The notes under the pieces were generated by a model. That model saw only the letters and a program-made list of their open reading frames with translations. It was not told where the DNA came from and did not search any database. The position numbers were made by a program, and so were the translations under genes. A stretch of 60,134 nt of DNA from Kiritimatiellales bacterium (GTDB lineage Bacteria > Verrucomicrobiota > Kiritimatiellia > Kiritimatiellales > Tichowtungiaceae): NCBI GenBank assembly GCA_041656295.1, contig JBBADV010000014.1, positions 1 through 60,134 on the forward strand, given 5' to 3'. This document shows, in pieces, positions 42,081 through 50,001 of the stretch. Each line of letters opens with the position of its first letter. The first letter of the stretch is position 1.

Positions 42081-43013
42081 TTACGGTGCGAAACCGATGG
42101 CAATCCGGTCGTATCCGGCATAATCCTGTTTAATTTCAACCCGCTGAAAACCGTTTTCAATCAAACACCGGCGCACTGCGTCGCCCTGATTGTAACCGAA
42201 TTCCAGAAAAATTCCGGCACCGGACTTTAAAGCCGCTTTTGCCTGCGGCATGAGTCTGCGAATCAGATCCATTCCGTCCGCGCCGCCGTCCAGCGCCAGG
42301 CGCGGTTCAAAATCGCGCACCGACCGATCCAGCGTCATACACACCGCCGAAAAAATATAGGGCGGATTCGCAACAACGGCGTCGATGGATTTTTCTTTAA
42401 ATAAAGTAGACGCGACGCCCTCGTCGCGTAACGTGCGCAGGGAACGCGACGAGGGCGTCGCGTCTACTTTTAGCAAATCCCCCTGTACCGCCGTAAAACG
42501 CTCCTCAAATCCCAGCGCCGTCGCATTCTCTTGTGCCAGCGACACCGCGTCCGGTGAAATATCTACCGCAACAACGTTTGCGTTTGGAATTTCATTCAAC
42601 AGCGACAGCCCCACGCATCCCGTTCCCGTTCCTACATCGACAATCTGCAAAGTAGACGCGACGCCCTCGTCGCGTTCCCTGCGCACGTTACGCGACGAGG
42701 GCGTCGCGTCTACTTTATCCAGAACAGCCTGAACCAGCAGCTCCGTCTCCGCTCTTGGAATCAGCGCGCGCGCATCGCATTTAATGTTTAGACCGCGAAA
42801 ATCCACATGACCAATAATATATTGCACCGGCTCACAGAAAACCGCGCGCGCAATCAGCGATTCAAATTCGACTGTCTGTTCCGGCGAACATTCACAAAAA
42901 TAAACCTCCAGCGGTTTGCATTTCAACAGATACGCCGCCAGTTCCTCTGCGGTCCGCTTTGCATTTCCGTGTCCGGCGGCTTCCAGTTGTTTTATGGATT
43001 CAGTCAGATTCAT
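42081..43013 (-). CDS. prmC: Peptide chain release factor N5-glutamine methyltransferase PrmC with two palindromic insertions
   Basis: 310 residues. N-terminal helical domain, PVQYIIGHVDFRGLNIKCDARALIPRAETELLV, AdoMet motif DVGTGTGCVGLSLL (126-139), acidic VAVDISPDAV (148-157) and catalytic NPPYIFSAV (216-224) are all present. Two stretches do not belong to the family: residues 100-122 (KVDATPSSRNVRRERDEGVA then STL) and 182-204 (KVDATPSSRSLRTLRDEGVA then STL). They are encoded by 68-bp palindromes at 42649-42716 and 42403-42470. Both keep the frame and fall in loops, before motif I and before NPPY. Methylates the GGQ glutamine of release factors. Lies 18 bp after miaB. Confidence 0.93.
   Translation of the reverse strand: MNLTESIKQLEAAGHGNAKRTAEELAAYLLKCKPLEVYFCECSPEQTVEFESLIARAVFCEPVQYIIGHVDFRGLNIKCDARALIPRAETELLVQAVLDKVDATPSSRNVRRERDEGVASTLQIVDVGTGTGCVGLSLLNEIPNANVVAVDISPDAVSLAQENATALGFEERFTAVQGDLLKVDATPSSRSLRTLRDEGVASTLFKEKSIDAVVANPPYIFSAVCMTLDRSVRDFEPRLALDGGADGMDLIRRLMPQAKAALKSGAGIFLEFGYNQGDAVRRCLIENGFQRVEIKQDYAGYDRIAIGFAP
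42403..42470. repeat. 68-bp protein-coding palindrome inside prmC, copy 2 (gene order)
   Basis: Perfect 27-bp arms starting AAAGTAGACGCGACGCCC, 14-nt centre AACGTGCGCAGGGA read on the plus strand. Each arm is itself a palindrome (ACGCGACG-CCCT-CGTCGCGT). It is the exact reverse complement of copy 42649-42716, so the two are inserted in opposite orientations. Confidence 0.95.
42649..42716. repeat. 68-bp protein-coding palindrome inside prmC, copy 1 (gene order)
   Basis: Same 27-bp arms as 42403-42470, with the centre inverted (TCCCTGCGCACGTT). It codes residues 100-122 of PrmC. In the AAA-GTA-GAC frame the element is open in both orientations, which explains how it can sit in a coding region. 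Confidence 0.95.
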
Positions 43014-43031
43014 TCGATGTGCCGGAAATTT

Positions 43032-44348
43032 TTAATCATTCACTCTTTTTCCGATCAGGGAAAACGGCCCCGTCCAGTCAATTTTAACGTTTACCAGTTC
43101 GCCCAAACAATTCTCTGATGCTTCAAAAAAGACGAGTTTGTTGTGCGGCGTACGGCCGCGCCAGCGGTTTTTATTTTCCTGAAATTCTTCCACCAGAACT
43201 TCCACCGTCGTGTTGAGCAGCGCCGCCGATTTTTCAGCGTTGATCCGTGTGACGAGTTCATCCAGTCGCACACGCCGATTTTCTTTTTCGTCCGCCGGAA
43301 CATCGTCTTTCATGCGTGCCGACAGCGTGCGCGGGCGCGGTGAATATTTCGCGATGTGATGCATATCCATCCGCAACTCTTCCGCGAGTTTCATCGTTTC
43401 CTGAAAATCTTCTTCCGTCTCGCCGGGATAGCCGACGATGACATCGGTGTTGATTGATGCGTCCGGCACAAATTCGCGAATGCGCTGAATGATTGCGCGG
43501 TATTCCGCCTGCGTATAACCGCGCCGCATGGATTCCAGAATCCGGTCGCTGCCCGCCTGAAACGGCAGTTCAAAATAGGGACAGACTTTTTCTGTTTCCG
43601 CCACGGCGCGAATCAGTTCATCGTCCATATACGCCGGATGACTCGTGAGAAAACGAACGCGCAGAATTCCGTCGATCTTTGCTACTTCTTTCAGCAGCCA
43701 CGCGAGATTAATTCCGTCGCCGAGATCAAAACCGTAACGGTCAACAATCTGCCCAAGCAGATTTACTTCCTTGATGCCCTGCTCCGCCAGCGAACGAACT
43801 TCGGACAGAATTTCTTCCGGCGCACGGCTGCGATCCGGCCCGCGCCGGTACGGAATAATGCAATACGAACACGCGTGCGAACAGCCGAGCGTCACCGGCA
43901 CAAACGCCGTCACCGTTTTGTCACGGTTCACCGCCGGCAGACGGTAATCCGCCAGCTCAACCTGCGCGCGGCTCAGATGACTGTACGGATCGTGCTGCAG
44001 AATAAAATCAATCAGCGCATCGGTTTGCGACGGCGCCATAAAGATATCTACAAACGGAAAACGATCCGCTAAATTCTCCGCTTCGCGTTTACCGACCATA
44101 CAGCCCATCAGAGCAATAATCATGCCGCGCCGGCGCGCCGTTTTCACGCCGCCGAGTGCCGTCAGTTTTGCCACCGCTTTATCTTCCGGCTGCTGACGCA
44201 CCACACAGGTGTTCAGCACCGCAATATCCGCGTCATCCGCTTTACGCGTCTCAACAAAACCCAGCGCTTCAAGTTGCGACGCCAGATGCCGGCTGTCCGC
44301 CTCGTTCATCTGACATCCAATCGTCCAAATGTGATATGTTCCAGTCAT
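43032..44348 (-). CDS. miaB: tRNA-2-methylthio-N6-dimethylallyladenosine synthase MiaB
   Basis: 438 residues. The N-terminal UPF0004 domain has the three cluster-binding cysteines Cys12 (IGCQMNEAD), Cys48 (NTCVVRQQ) and Cys83 (GCMVGKRE). The radical-SAM motif is Cys156-x3-Cys160-x2-Cys163 (CSHACSYCIIPYRRG). The C-terminal TRAM domain spans about 370-435. Adds methylthio to ms2i6A at position 37 of tRNAs reading U-start codons. The CIIPY.RG and NLLGQIVDRYG patterns favour MiaB over MtaB/RimO. Upstream of prmC in one transcription unit, 18 bp apart. Confidence 0.95.
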   Translation of the reverse strand: MTGTYHIWTIGCQMNEADSRHLASQLEALGFVETRKADDADIAVLNTCVVRQQPEDKAVAKLTALGGVKTARRRGMIIALMGCMVGKREAENLADRFPFVDIFMAPSQTDALIDFILQHDPYSHLSRAQVELADYRLPAVNRDKTVTAFVPVTLGCSHACSYCIIPYRRGPDRSRAPEEILSEVRSLAEQGIKEVNLLGQIVDRYGFDLGDGINLAWLLKEVAKIDGILRVRFLTSHPAYMDDELIRAVAETEKVCPYFELPFQAGSDRILESMRRGYTQAEYRAIIQRIREFVPDASINTDVIVGYPGETEEDFQETMKLAEELRMDMHHIAKYSPRPRTLSARMKDDVPADEKENRRVRLDELVTRINAEKSAALLNTTVEVLVEEFQENKNRWRGRTPHNKLVFFEASENCLGELVNVKIDWTGPFSLIGKRVND

Positions 44349-44443
44349 TTTTTGTAAAATCTTTTTTGTCTTATAGATTGAGCTTCAAAGAATTCTGTTG
44401 TAGATGGATTGCCGTTATTTTACCAGAAACAAATTGGGACAAG

Positions 44444-44758
44444 ATGAAAGCTATACACCTAATTCAGAAAGATCCAAAGCTCAGACCATGTCCCGTTGAA
44501 AAAGGATCTTCTACATATAAAAGCGGATTCTGGAACATATCAATTGGACGAGCGCCTGAATTTATAGGTGCAGACATATATTTTCATGAACAACAGATGG
44601 AACCATCATTTTTCGGAGGAAAAATCGTTTCGTTTGAAATCAAAGAAAATGACCCATGGGCTGGACGAATTATTTTTATACTTGAATCATTACGTGATCA
44701 CAAAGGAGTAAAAACTTCTCGAGGTGGTTGGAGTATGGAAATGAAAATTATTGAGTAA
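44444..44758 (+). CDS. Small hypothetical protein (AT-rich pair, gene 1)
   Basis: 104 residues from the ATG at 44444. The open frame extends back into miaB antisense, so the inner ATG is preferred, though its ribosome site (GGGACAAG) is weak. Contains GFWNISIGRAPEFIGADIYFHEQQMEPSFFGGKIVSFEIKEN and GRIIFILESLRDHKGVKTSRGGWSMEMKI: a compact beta-rich protein that I do not recognise. Base composition is clearly more AT-rich than the genes on either side, pointing to transfer. Confidence 0.6.
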   Translation: MKAIHLIQKDPKLRPCPVEKGSSTYKSGFWNISIGRAPEFIGADIYFHEQQMEPSFFGGKIVSFEIKENDPWAGRIIFILESLRDHKGVKTSRGGWSMEMKIIE

Positions 44759-44773
44759 CATTGAAGGAATCAA

Positions 44774-45004
44774 ATGATTGCAAAATTAATAACAGGTTTT
44801 TTAGCAAGATTCACAATTTCGCTGTTTCGACATCCTAATCCTGATAAAAAACAAGAATTCACAGCTCCAGACAAAGTCATTATTAATGACGGTCGAACAA
44901 GGTGTCCTGAATGCGGAGCACCTTATGATATTAAGGATTATCGAGATGATGTTGCAAAAATTTTCTGTTCAACGTGTAAGGCTCAACTAAATAAAATAGA
45001 ATAA
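44774..45004 (+). CDS. Small zinc-ribbon protein (AT-rich pair, gene 2)
   Basis: 76 residues, 15 bp after gene 1, with AAGGAA before the ATG. A hydrophobic/amphipathic N-terminus (MIAKLITGFLARFTISLF) is followed by a zinc ribbon CPECG (44-48) and CSTC (about 65-68). Same AT-rich composition as gene 1, so the two were probably acquired together. Role unknown; zinc ribbons of this size often bind nucleic acid or protein. Confidence 0.65.
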   Translation: MIAKLITGFLARFTISLFRHPNPDKKQEFTAPDKVIINDGRTRCPECGAPYDIKDYRDDVAKIFCSTCKAQLNKIE

Positions 45005-45008
45005 CTCA

Positions 45009-45039
45009 ATGTAGGATAGGCTTCCAGCCTGTCCTACAT
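45009..45039. repeat. Palindrome between convergent genes
   Basis: ATGTAGGATAGGC then a short loop and GCCTGTCCTACAT: one mismatch in 13-bp arms. It ends 2 bp before the argF stop and starts 4 bp after the zinc-ribbon stop. It probably works as a terminator for both. Confidence 0.75.
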
Positions 45040-45041
45040 TA

Positions 45042-45968
45042 TCACGCTTTCCCGCAAAGCGTGAGCATCACAGCTTTTTGGGCGTGAAGACGGTTTTCGG
45101 CTTCGTCGAAGACAACGGATTGCGGGCCGTCGATCACTTCGGCGGTTTGTTCATAACCGCGCATGGCCGGCAGACAGTTCATAAAAATTGCATCGGGCTT
45201 GGCGTGCCGCATCAGTTCGCCGGTGACCTGATACGGTGTGAAGAGTTTAATGCGCACGGCCTCTTCCTCTTTCGGAATGTGATAGCTCATCCACGAATCC
45301 GTATAAACCACATCGGCATCTTTAACGGCTTCCACCGGATCGTCAGTAACGACGAGTTCGCAACCGGATTCGCCGGCGAACCGGGTTGCCGATTCAATCA
45401 CTTCCACTGCCGGCATCTGCTCTTCCGGCGAACCGATGCTGATGCTCATACCGACTTTAGTGCAGCCGTGCATCAGCGAATGCGTAACATTATTAAAACC
45501 GTCGCCGAGATAGGCGAGTTTCAGCCCTTTCAACCGGCCTTTTTTTTCCTGAATCGTCTGCAGGTCAGCCAGAATCTGGCACGGATGACTGTCATCCGTC
45601 AGCGCATTAATCACCGGAATTGTGGCGTATTCTGCCATCTTCAATAAATCCTCATGCTTAAACAGACGCGCCATCACAATGTCGCACATGCGGCTGATGA
45701 CCCGGATTGAATCTTCGATGGTTTCTTTGCCGCCGCCCATCGGCGACGTGCCCATGTCATAATAGATCGCATGACCGCCGAGCTGCGTCATACCGATTTC
45801 AAACGAAAGCCGCGTGCGCAGGCTCGGTTTTTCAAAAATCATCAGCAGTGTTTTATGCGCCAGTGCAGTTTGATATTTTTCCGGCGCCGCTTTGACTGCG
45901 CCGGCGAGTTTCAGTACGTCGAGAATTTCCGCCGGCGTCCAGTCTTTCAGTGAAATTAAGTGTCTCAT
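45042..45968 (-). CDS. argF: Ornithine carbamoyltransferase
   Basis: 308 residues. Carbamoyl-phosphate site KPSLRTRLSFE (about 51-61), DDSHPCQILADLQT (about 124-137), and the ornithine-type C-terminal motif MNCLPAMRGYEQTAEVIDG (about 267) with the HCLP-like NCLP. Forms citrulline in arginine synthesis. The ribosome site GGAGG is 6 bp before the ATG. In the same direction and 62 bp after pyrB, so carbamoyl-phosphate users for arginine and pyrimidines are paired. His in HCLP is replaced by Asn here, as is known in some OTC branches. Confidence 0.93.
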   Translation of the reverse strand: MRHLISLKDWTPAEILDVLKLAGAVKAAPEKYQTALAHKTLLMIFEKPSLRTRLSFEIGMTQLGGHAIYYDMGTSPMGGGKETIEDSIRVISRMCDIVMARLFKHEDLLKMAEYATIPVINALTDDSHPCQILADLQTIQEKKGRLKGLKLAYLGDGFNNVTHSLMHGCTKVGMSISIGSPEEQMPAVEVIESATRFAGESGCELVVTDDPVEAVKDADVVYTDSWMSYHIPKEEEAVRIKLFTPYQVTGELMRHAKPDAIFMNCLPAMRGYEQTAEVIDGPQSVVFDEAENRLHAQKAVMLTLCGKA

Positions 45969-45979
45969 TATTACCTCCA

Positions 45980-46055
45980 GAAGGCCTTGGACTTTAGTCC
46001 TTAGGCTTTAGATTTCAAGTTTTCCAAGGCCTAACGTCTGAAGTCTAAAGCCTTC
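45980..46055. repeat. Imperfect inverted repeat that forms the pyrB 3' end
   Basis: Arms 45980-46011 and 46024-46055 are imperfect inverted copies of about 32 bp (GAAGGCCTTGGACTTTAG... against GAAGGCTTTAGACTTCAG...). The right arm holds the last seven codons and TAG stop of pyrB. The left arm ends 12 bp before the argF start and so may fold over its ribosome site region. Confidence 0.75.
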
Positions 46056-47116
46056 TCTCTTACCGCCTGATCACAACCGAGCACGTTAAGAATCAGCGCG
46101 GAACGGATCCACATGCCGTTGCGCACCTGCCGCCAGTAAACGGCACGCGGATCGTTGTCCACGGCGGGATCAATTTCGGCACGGCGCGGCAGCGGGTGCA
46201 TAATTACGCCGGTCGGTTTCAGAACAGTCAAATGCTCTTTGGTAAAGTGATAGCTGCTCGTATCGATGGCGCAGCTTTCATTATCCGTATCCCACTCGTC
46301 CTGAATGCGCGTCAGATAAATTGCGTCGGCTTCCGGAATCACCTTGTCAAACTCATAACAGATCTCATATTTCATGCCGGCGGCGGTGAGCTGCATGAGA
46401 ATATCGTCGCCGATCTGCAGCTCCGGCGGTGCCACAAAGAATGCTTTGACATCCTGATACTGCGTGAGCAGCCATGCCAGCGACCGCACGGTACGGCCGC
46501 GTTTCAGATCGCCGACAAACGCAATCGTTTTACCGTCGATGCCGCCGGCATTTTCAAAACTGCGTGCGAGCGTGTAAATGTCCAGCAGCGCCTGGGTCGG
46601 GTGCTGGTCTTTACCGGAACCGGCGTTAATCACCGGAACCGGCCGGGAGGTGTTCGACAGCATCCATGCAATCCGTTCCGCAAACCCGCCGGCGGGATGG
46701 CGCATGATAATCATATCCGCATAGGAGCTGAAGGTGCGCACGGTATCTTCCGGCGACTCGCCTTTCACTTCGCTGGATGTCGATGAATCGCGCACGTCCA
46801 TGCAATCCAGTCCGACCACCTGACACGCCGCCGCAAAGGAAAGATAGGTGCGCGTGGACGGCTGAGCAAAATAGAGCATTGCGCGTTTGTCGAACAGCTG
46901 CTTTTGCAGAAAGCCCGCCCCCTCGCGTGTTTTGGCAATCATGCGGATTTCGGTAGCGAGCGAGCAGAGACTCTCCAGCATCGGCCGTGAAAACTGCTGT
47001 GCGACCAGAGCGTGGAACGACCGGCCGTTGCGTGTAAAGTACGGCGCTTTCTCTACCGACGTCAGCCCGGAAAATTCTTCCCACGCCATACCCTTTAAAC
47101 CGCACTGCTGATTCAT
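46031..47116 (-). CDS. pyrB: Aspartate carbamoyltransferase, catalytic chain
   Basis: 361 residues, longer than the usual 300-310 because of extensions at the N-terminus (about 30 residues) and elsewhere. Carbamoyl-phosphate loop QPSTRTYLSFAAA (about 79), SSEVKGESPEDTVRTFSSYAD, GSGKDQHPTQALLDIYT with HPTQ, and MHPLPRRAEIDPAVDNDPRAVYWRQ with the aspartate-binding HPLPR. The first step of pyrimidine synthesis. STRTY replaces the commoner STRTR, matching a divergent PyrB branch. No pyrI beside it. The final KALDFRR is encoded by a repeat arm. Confidence 0.92.
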   Translation of the reverse strand: MNQQCGLKGMAWEEFSGLTSVEKAPYFTRNGRSFHALVAQQFSRPMLESLCSLATEIRMIAKTREGAGFLQKQLFDKRAMLYFAQPSTRTYLSFAAACQVVGLDCMDVRDSSTSSEVKGESPEDTVRTFSSYADMIIMRHPAGGFAERIAWMLSNTSRPVPVINAGSGKDQHPTQALLDIYTLARSFENAGGIDGKTIAFVGDLKRGRTVRSLAWLLTQYQDVKAFFVAPPELQIGDDILMQLTAAGMKYEICYEFDKVIPEADAIYLTRIQDEWDTDNESCAIDTSSYHFTKEHLTVLKPTGVIMHPLPRRAEIDPAVDNDPRAVYWRQVRNGMWIRSALILNVLGCDQAVREKALDFRR

Positions 47117-47280
47117 CTGCCCTCGCTTTCGTGACTTCCGGCGTTTTATGCCTTAAAACCCGCCGGAAGTCAAAAAAAGAGAAAACTTTATAACCGGCAG
47201 CGGGTATACGCTATGATTTCCGCATTGCGCCACCGGCATTTCACAATTAAGGTATGCTGTTTTTGACTGGGAGAATTTTG

Positions 47281-48726
47281 ATGCAGGATAATGAATACCG
47301 CCGTCAGCGGATTGAGAATATGGAAAAACTTGCGGCCGCCGGATATCCGGCATACGGCACGGCGTTTCAGCGCACGGCGACGCTGGACAAACTCCACAAA
47401 ACGTTTGCAGAGGGTCAAACGGTGCGTGCCGCCGGCCGGATTATGGCGATGCGTAAAATGGGAAAAATGGCGTTTGCACATATTTCCGACGGCTCGGCGC
47501 GCTTTCAGTTGATGCTGAAAAAGGATTTGATCGGCGAAGCGGCGTTCGATGCATTTAAACTGCTCGACCTCGGCGATATTATCGGCGTCTCCGGCGAAAC
47601 GTTTATTACGCAGACGCAGGAGCAGACGATTCGTGTAACGGAGTGGCAACTGCTGAGCAAATCGCTGCTGCCGATGCCGGAAAAGTTTCACGGCCTGCAG
47701 GATATTGAAACGCGCTACCGGCAGCGCGAACTGGATTTGATCGCGAATGAGGACGTGATGGATCTGTTTAAAAAACGGTCGGCAATGCTCAGTGAAATCC
47801 GCGCGTTTCTCGCCGCGCGCGGTTATGATGAGGTGGAGACGCCGATGATCCAGCAGCTTGCCGGCGGTGCGGCGGCAACCCCGTTTAAAACGCACTATAA
47901 AGCGCTGAGTGCGGATATGTATTTCCGCATTGCACCGGAATTGTATCTGAAACGGCTGATTGTCGGCGGCATGGACAAGGTGTTTGAACTGAACCGGAAT
48001 TTCCGTAATGAAGGGCTTGACCGCACGCACAATCCGGAATTCACGGTCCTGGAAATTTATGAAGCGTACGGCGATATGCGCTCGATGCAGGAGCTGGTAC
48101 AGAATCTCGTGGTGCATCTGGCGGAGAAAATTTTCAACCGCACAGAGGTCACCTGGAACGGCCATAAGATTCATCTGCAAACGCCGTGGACAGAGATCGC
48201 CTACTGCGATCTGATCAAAGAAAAACTCGGCGCCGGCTGGTTCGAGCAATCTATCGACAGCGCGCGCGCGAAGGCGGCGGAGCTTGGTGTCGCGCTGGAG
48301 GCGGAGATGAATTTTGCCGAAATTACGCACGAAATTTATGACAAGACCATTGAGGGCACGCTGATTCAACCAACGTTTGTGACGCGCCTGCCGGCGTATC
48401 TCGTGCCGCTCGCCAATCCGTGCGCCGACAATCCGGCATGGGTGGATGTGTTTGAACTGATTATCGGCGGCAAAGAAATTGCGCCGGCGTACAGCGAACT
48501 GAATGATGCTTTTGAACAGCGCCGGCGGTTTGAAGCGCAGTGCGGCGGTGACCAGTCGAAAATTGATCAGGACTTTCTGGCGGCGCTCGAATACGGCATG
48601 CCGCCGACCGGCGGAATGGGCATCGGCATTGACCGGCTGCTGATGCTGCTCACCGGCTCGGATGCGATTCGCGACGTCATTCTTTTCCCGCAACTGAAAC
48701 CGAGAATAAAAACAGTCAGTGACTAA
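47281..48726 (+). CDS. lysS: Lysyl-tRNA synthetase, class II
   Basis: 481 residues from the ATG at 47281, with GGGAGA before it. Earlier ATGs lack such a site. N-terminal OB-fold anticodon domain (VRAAGRIMAMRKMGKMAFAHISDGSARFQLM). Class II motif 1 around ...SEIRAFLAARGYDEVETPMIQ, motif 2 FRNEGLDRTHNPEFTVLEIYEAY, motif 3 GMGIGIDRLLMLLTGSDAIRDVILFPQ. Charges tRNA-Lys. Divergent from pyrB. Confidence 0.96.
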   Translation: MQDNEYRRQRIENMEKLAAAGYPAYGTAFQRTATLDKLHKTFAEGQTVRAAGRIMAMRKMGKMAFAHISDGSARFQLMLKKDLIGEAAFDAFKLLDLGDIIGVSGETFITQTQEQTIRVTEWQLLSKSLLPMPEKFHGLQDIETRYRQRELDLIANEDVMDLFKKRSAMLSEIRAFLAARGYDEVETPMIQQLAGGAAATPFKTHYKALSADMYFRIAPELYLKRLIVGGMDKVFELNRNFRNEGLDRTHNPEFTVLEIYEAYGDMRSMQELVQNLVVHLAEKIFNRTEVTWNGHKIHLQTPWTEIAYCDLIKEKLGAGWFEQSIDSARAKAAELGVALEAEMNFAEITHEIYDKTIEGTLIQPTFVTRLPAYLVPLANPCADNPAWVDVFELIIGGKEIAPAYSELNDAFEQRRRFEAQCGGDQSKIDQDFLAALEYGMPPTGGMGIGIDRLLMLLTGSDAIRDVILFPQLKPRIKTVSD

Positions 48727-49144
48727 CATTTACCGCGAAAGAAGATATAAGGCACAAAAAACACGAAGGTAAGTACCGCTTAAATTTTTTCTCTACTCTA
48801 CTCTTTTGCAATTCATAAAAAATTAACGGTGGAAAACGGAACATAGCTGGCTGAATGCACAAGCCGGTACGGACAACCTGCTTGCGCCGGAACAGAGTAT
48901 TTATACGGTGTTTGATTCAGTTCAGGAAAAACAGCGTTTCTGCCGGATTATAATTTCCCGGTGCAATGGAAAATACAATGTCGCCGGCGGTTTTTAACCT
49001 GGAATGTTTATAACCATCTTTTCCATAAGAAAATCCTCTGCGCTTTCAACTCAATTTATTGCTTTTCCACTTGCTTTCATCCATTACCTAACCATAATCG
49101 CAAAATCGAATAAATTGCCATTTATTATTCAGAGAGGAGAGAAG
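48727..49144. other. Intergenic region between lysS and the PEP-CTERM gene
   Basis: 418 bp. Its first 100 bp are AT-rich with a CACAAAAAACACGAAGG-type dispersed phrase. The middle holds a coding-like remnant (separate entry). The AT-rich end before 49131 (TTGCCATTTATTATTC) is where the promoter of the next gene would be; no firm boxes. Confidence 0.5.
48845..48997 (+). pseudogene. Remnant of a secreted-protein C-terminal domain
   Basis: A 50-codon open stretch without start reads SWLNAQAGTDNLLAPEQ... VFDSVQEKQRFCRIIIS and then stops. The NLL.PE ... QRF.R(I/V) spacing recalls the C-terminal module of the beta-helix protein (TLTGAW ... YRFFRVHV). It is probably the leftover tail of a lost secreted protein. 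Low certainty. Confidence 0.35.
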
Positions 49145-49843
49145 ATGAGACGGAAAAAATTAGGAAGCCTTATTTTATTCTGCGGTGCTGCAACAGTGCT
49201 TAGTGTGCCGGCGGCAACTCTAAACTGGGGTGTAACAAACTTTCCCGAATTAACTGTGAACGGGAAAAATGTAAGTGAAGAACCGGGATTTCTTATGCCG
49301 GCCGTTGAGATGATTTATTTGGGTGATCATATAACAGAGTGGAACAGCGGGTGGCTGGGCAATCTGGTCGAGGCATTCTTTCATGAAATAACCACGGGAG
49401 GATGGGACGGCAATACCGAACTCAGACAGCGGTCGGTCGGACAAAAAGAAGCAGACTGCTGCGGTCCGGAAGATTCCGCGGAAGAAGAGAATTATATACC
49501 GGATTTTGGCGGCGAAGAATCATTCGGCTTTTTTATTTCACTCGGGTATTACGGGACAGATCAGGAAATTCTGTCCGGTGCGACGACATTTGATTTAGGC
49601 GGAATTGACCTGGCGATGTTTTACTGGCTGGGCGGAATCTTTACTCCGCTGGCGGACGGAACCGCGGAAAGCACCGGGGATTTGAATGTATCCTGGAATG
49701 GCGGGACAATGACTGTGATCCAGAATCTGCCGGATTCACTGGCACTGACAGCTTTTGCAATCCCCGAACCGGCGACCGCTTTGATAGTGATTGCCGCCGG
49801 AGCGGTTTTCGGGCTTTACCGCCGGTTTTTCACTAAAATGTAG
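49145..49843 (+). CDS. PEP-CTERM sorting-domain protein
   Basis: 232 residues from the ATG at 49145 behind AGAGGAGAG. Signal peptide MRRKKLGSLILFCGAATVLSVPAA. The central part is a beta-rich region of unknown fold with a CC pair (EADCCGPED) followed by an acidic stretch (SAEEENYIPDFGGEE). The C-terminus is a clear PEP-CTERM: IPEPATALIVIAAGAVFGLYRRFF, that is, Pro-Glu-Pro, a TM helix and a basic cluster. Such proteins are handled by exosortase and placed at the cell surface with extracellular polysaccharide. No exosortase is in the window. Confidence 0.88.
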   Translation: MRRKKLGSLILFCGAATVLSVPAATLNWGVTNFPELTVNGKNVSEEPGFLMPAVEMIYLGDHITEWNSGWLGNLVEAFFHEITTGGWDGNTELRQRSVGQKEADCCGPEDSAEEENYIPDFGGEESFGFFISLGYYGTDQEILSGATTFDLGGIDLAMFYWLGGIFTPLADGTAESTGDLNVSWNGGTMTVIQNLPDSLALTAFAIPEPATALIVIAAGAVFGLYRRFFTKM

Positions 49844-49872
49844 CGCCGGTCTTTCAGTGGGCGCAGAACTGC

Positions 49873-49899
49873 AGAAGCCGGGAAATTTTCCCGGCTTCT
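49873..49899. terminator. Hairpin after the PEP-CTERM gene
   Basis: AGAAGCCGGGAAA and its reverse complement form a 13-bp stem with one central T. It is followed by GGCGTATTTGC, so it lacks a clean T-run. It begins 30 bp after the stop. Confidence 0.6.
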
Positions 49900-50001
49900 G
49901 GCGTATTTGCATTGTAACCGGTGCTCTTTTATTGAAATATTCGCCGCTTCAATTGAAAAATACAGAGTGAGAAAACTGTGTGCTATGGAGGGCCGGAACT
50001 G

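Noticed and set aside
44156..44443. N-terminal extension of the small gene at 44444
   Set aside because: It would be antisense to miaB and gives a proline-rich translation without a start signal.
47188..48729. A 513-codon open frame on the minus strand
   Set aside because: It is entirely antisense to lysS, has a biased Arg/His/Gln composition and no ribosome site; it is a shadow of the GC-rich codon use.
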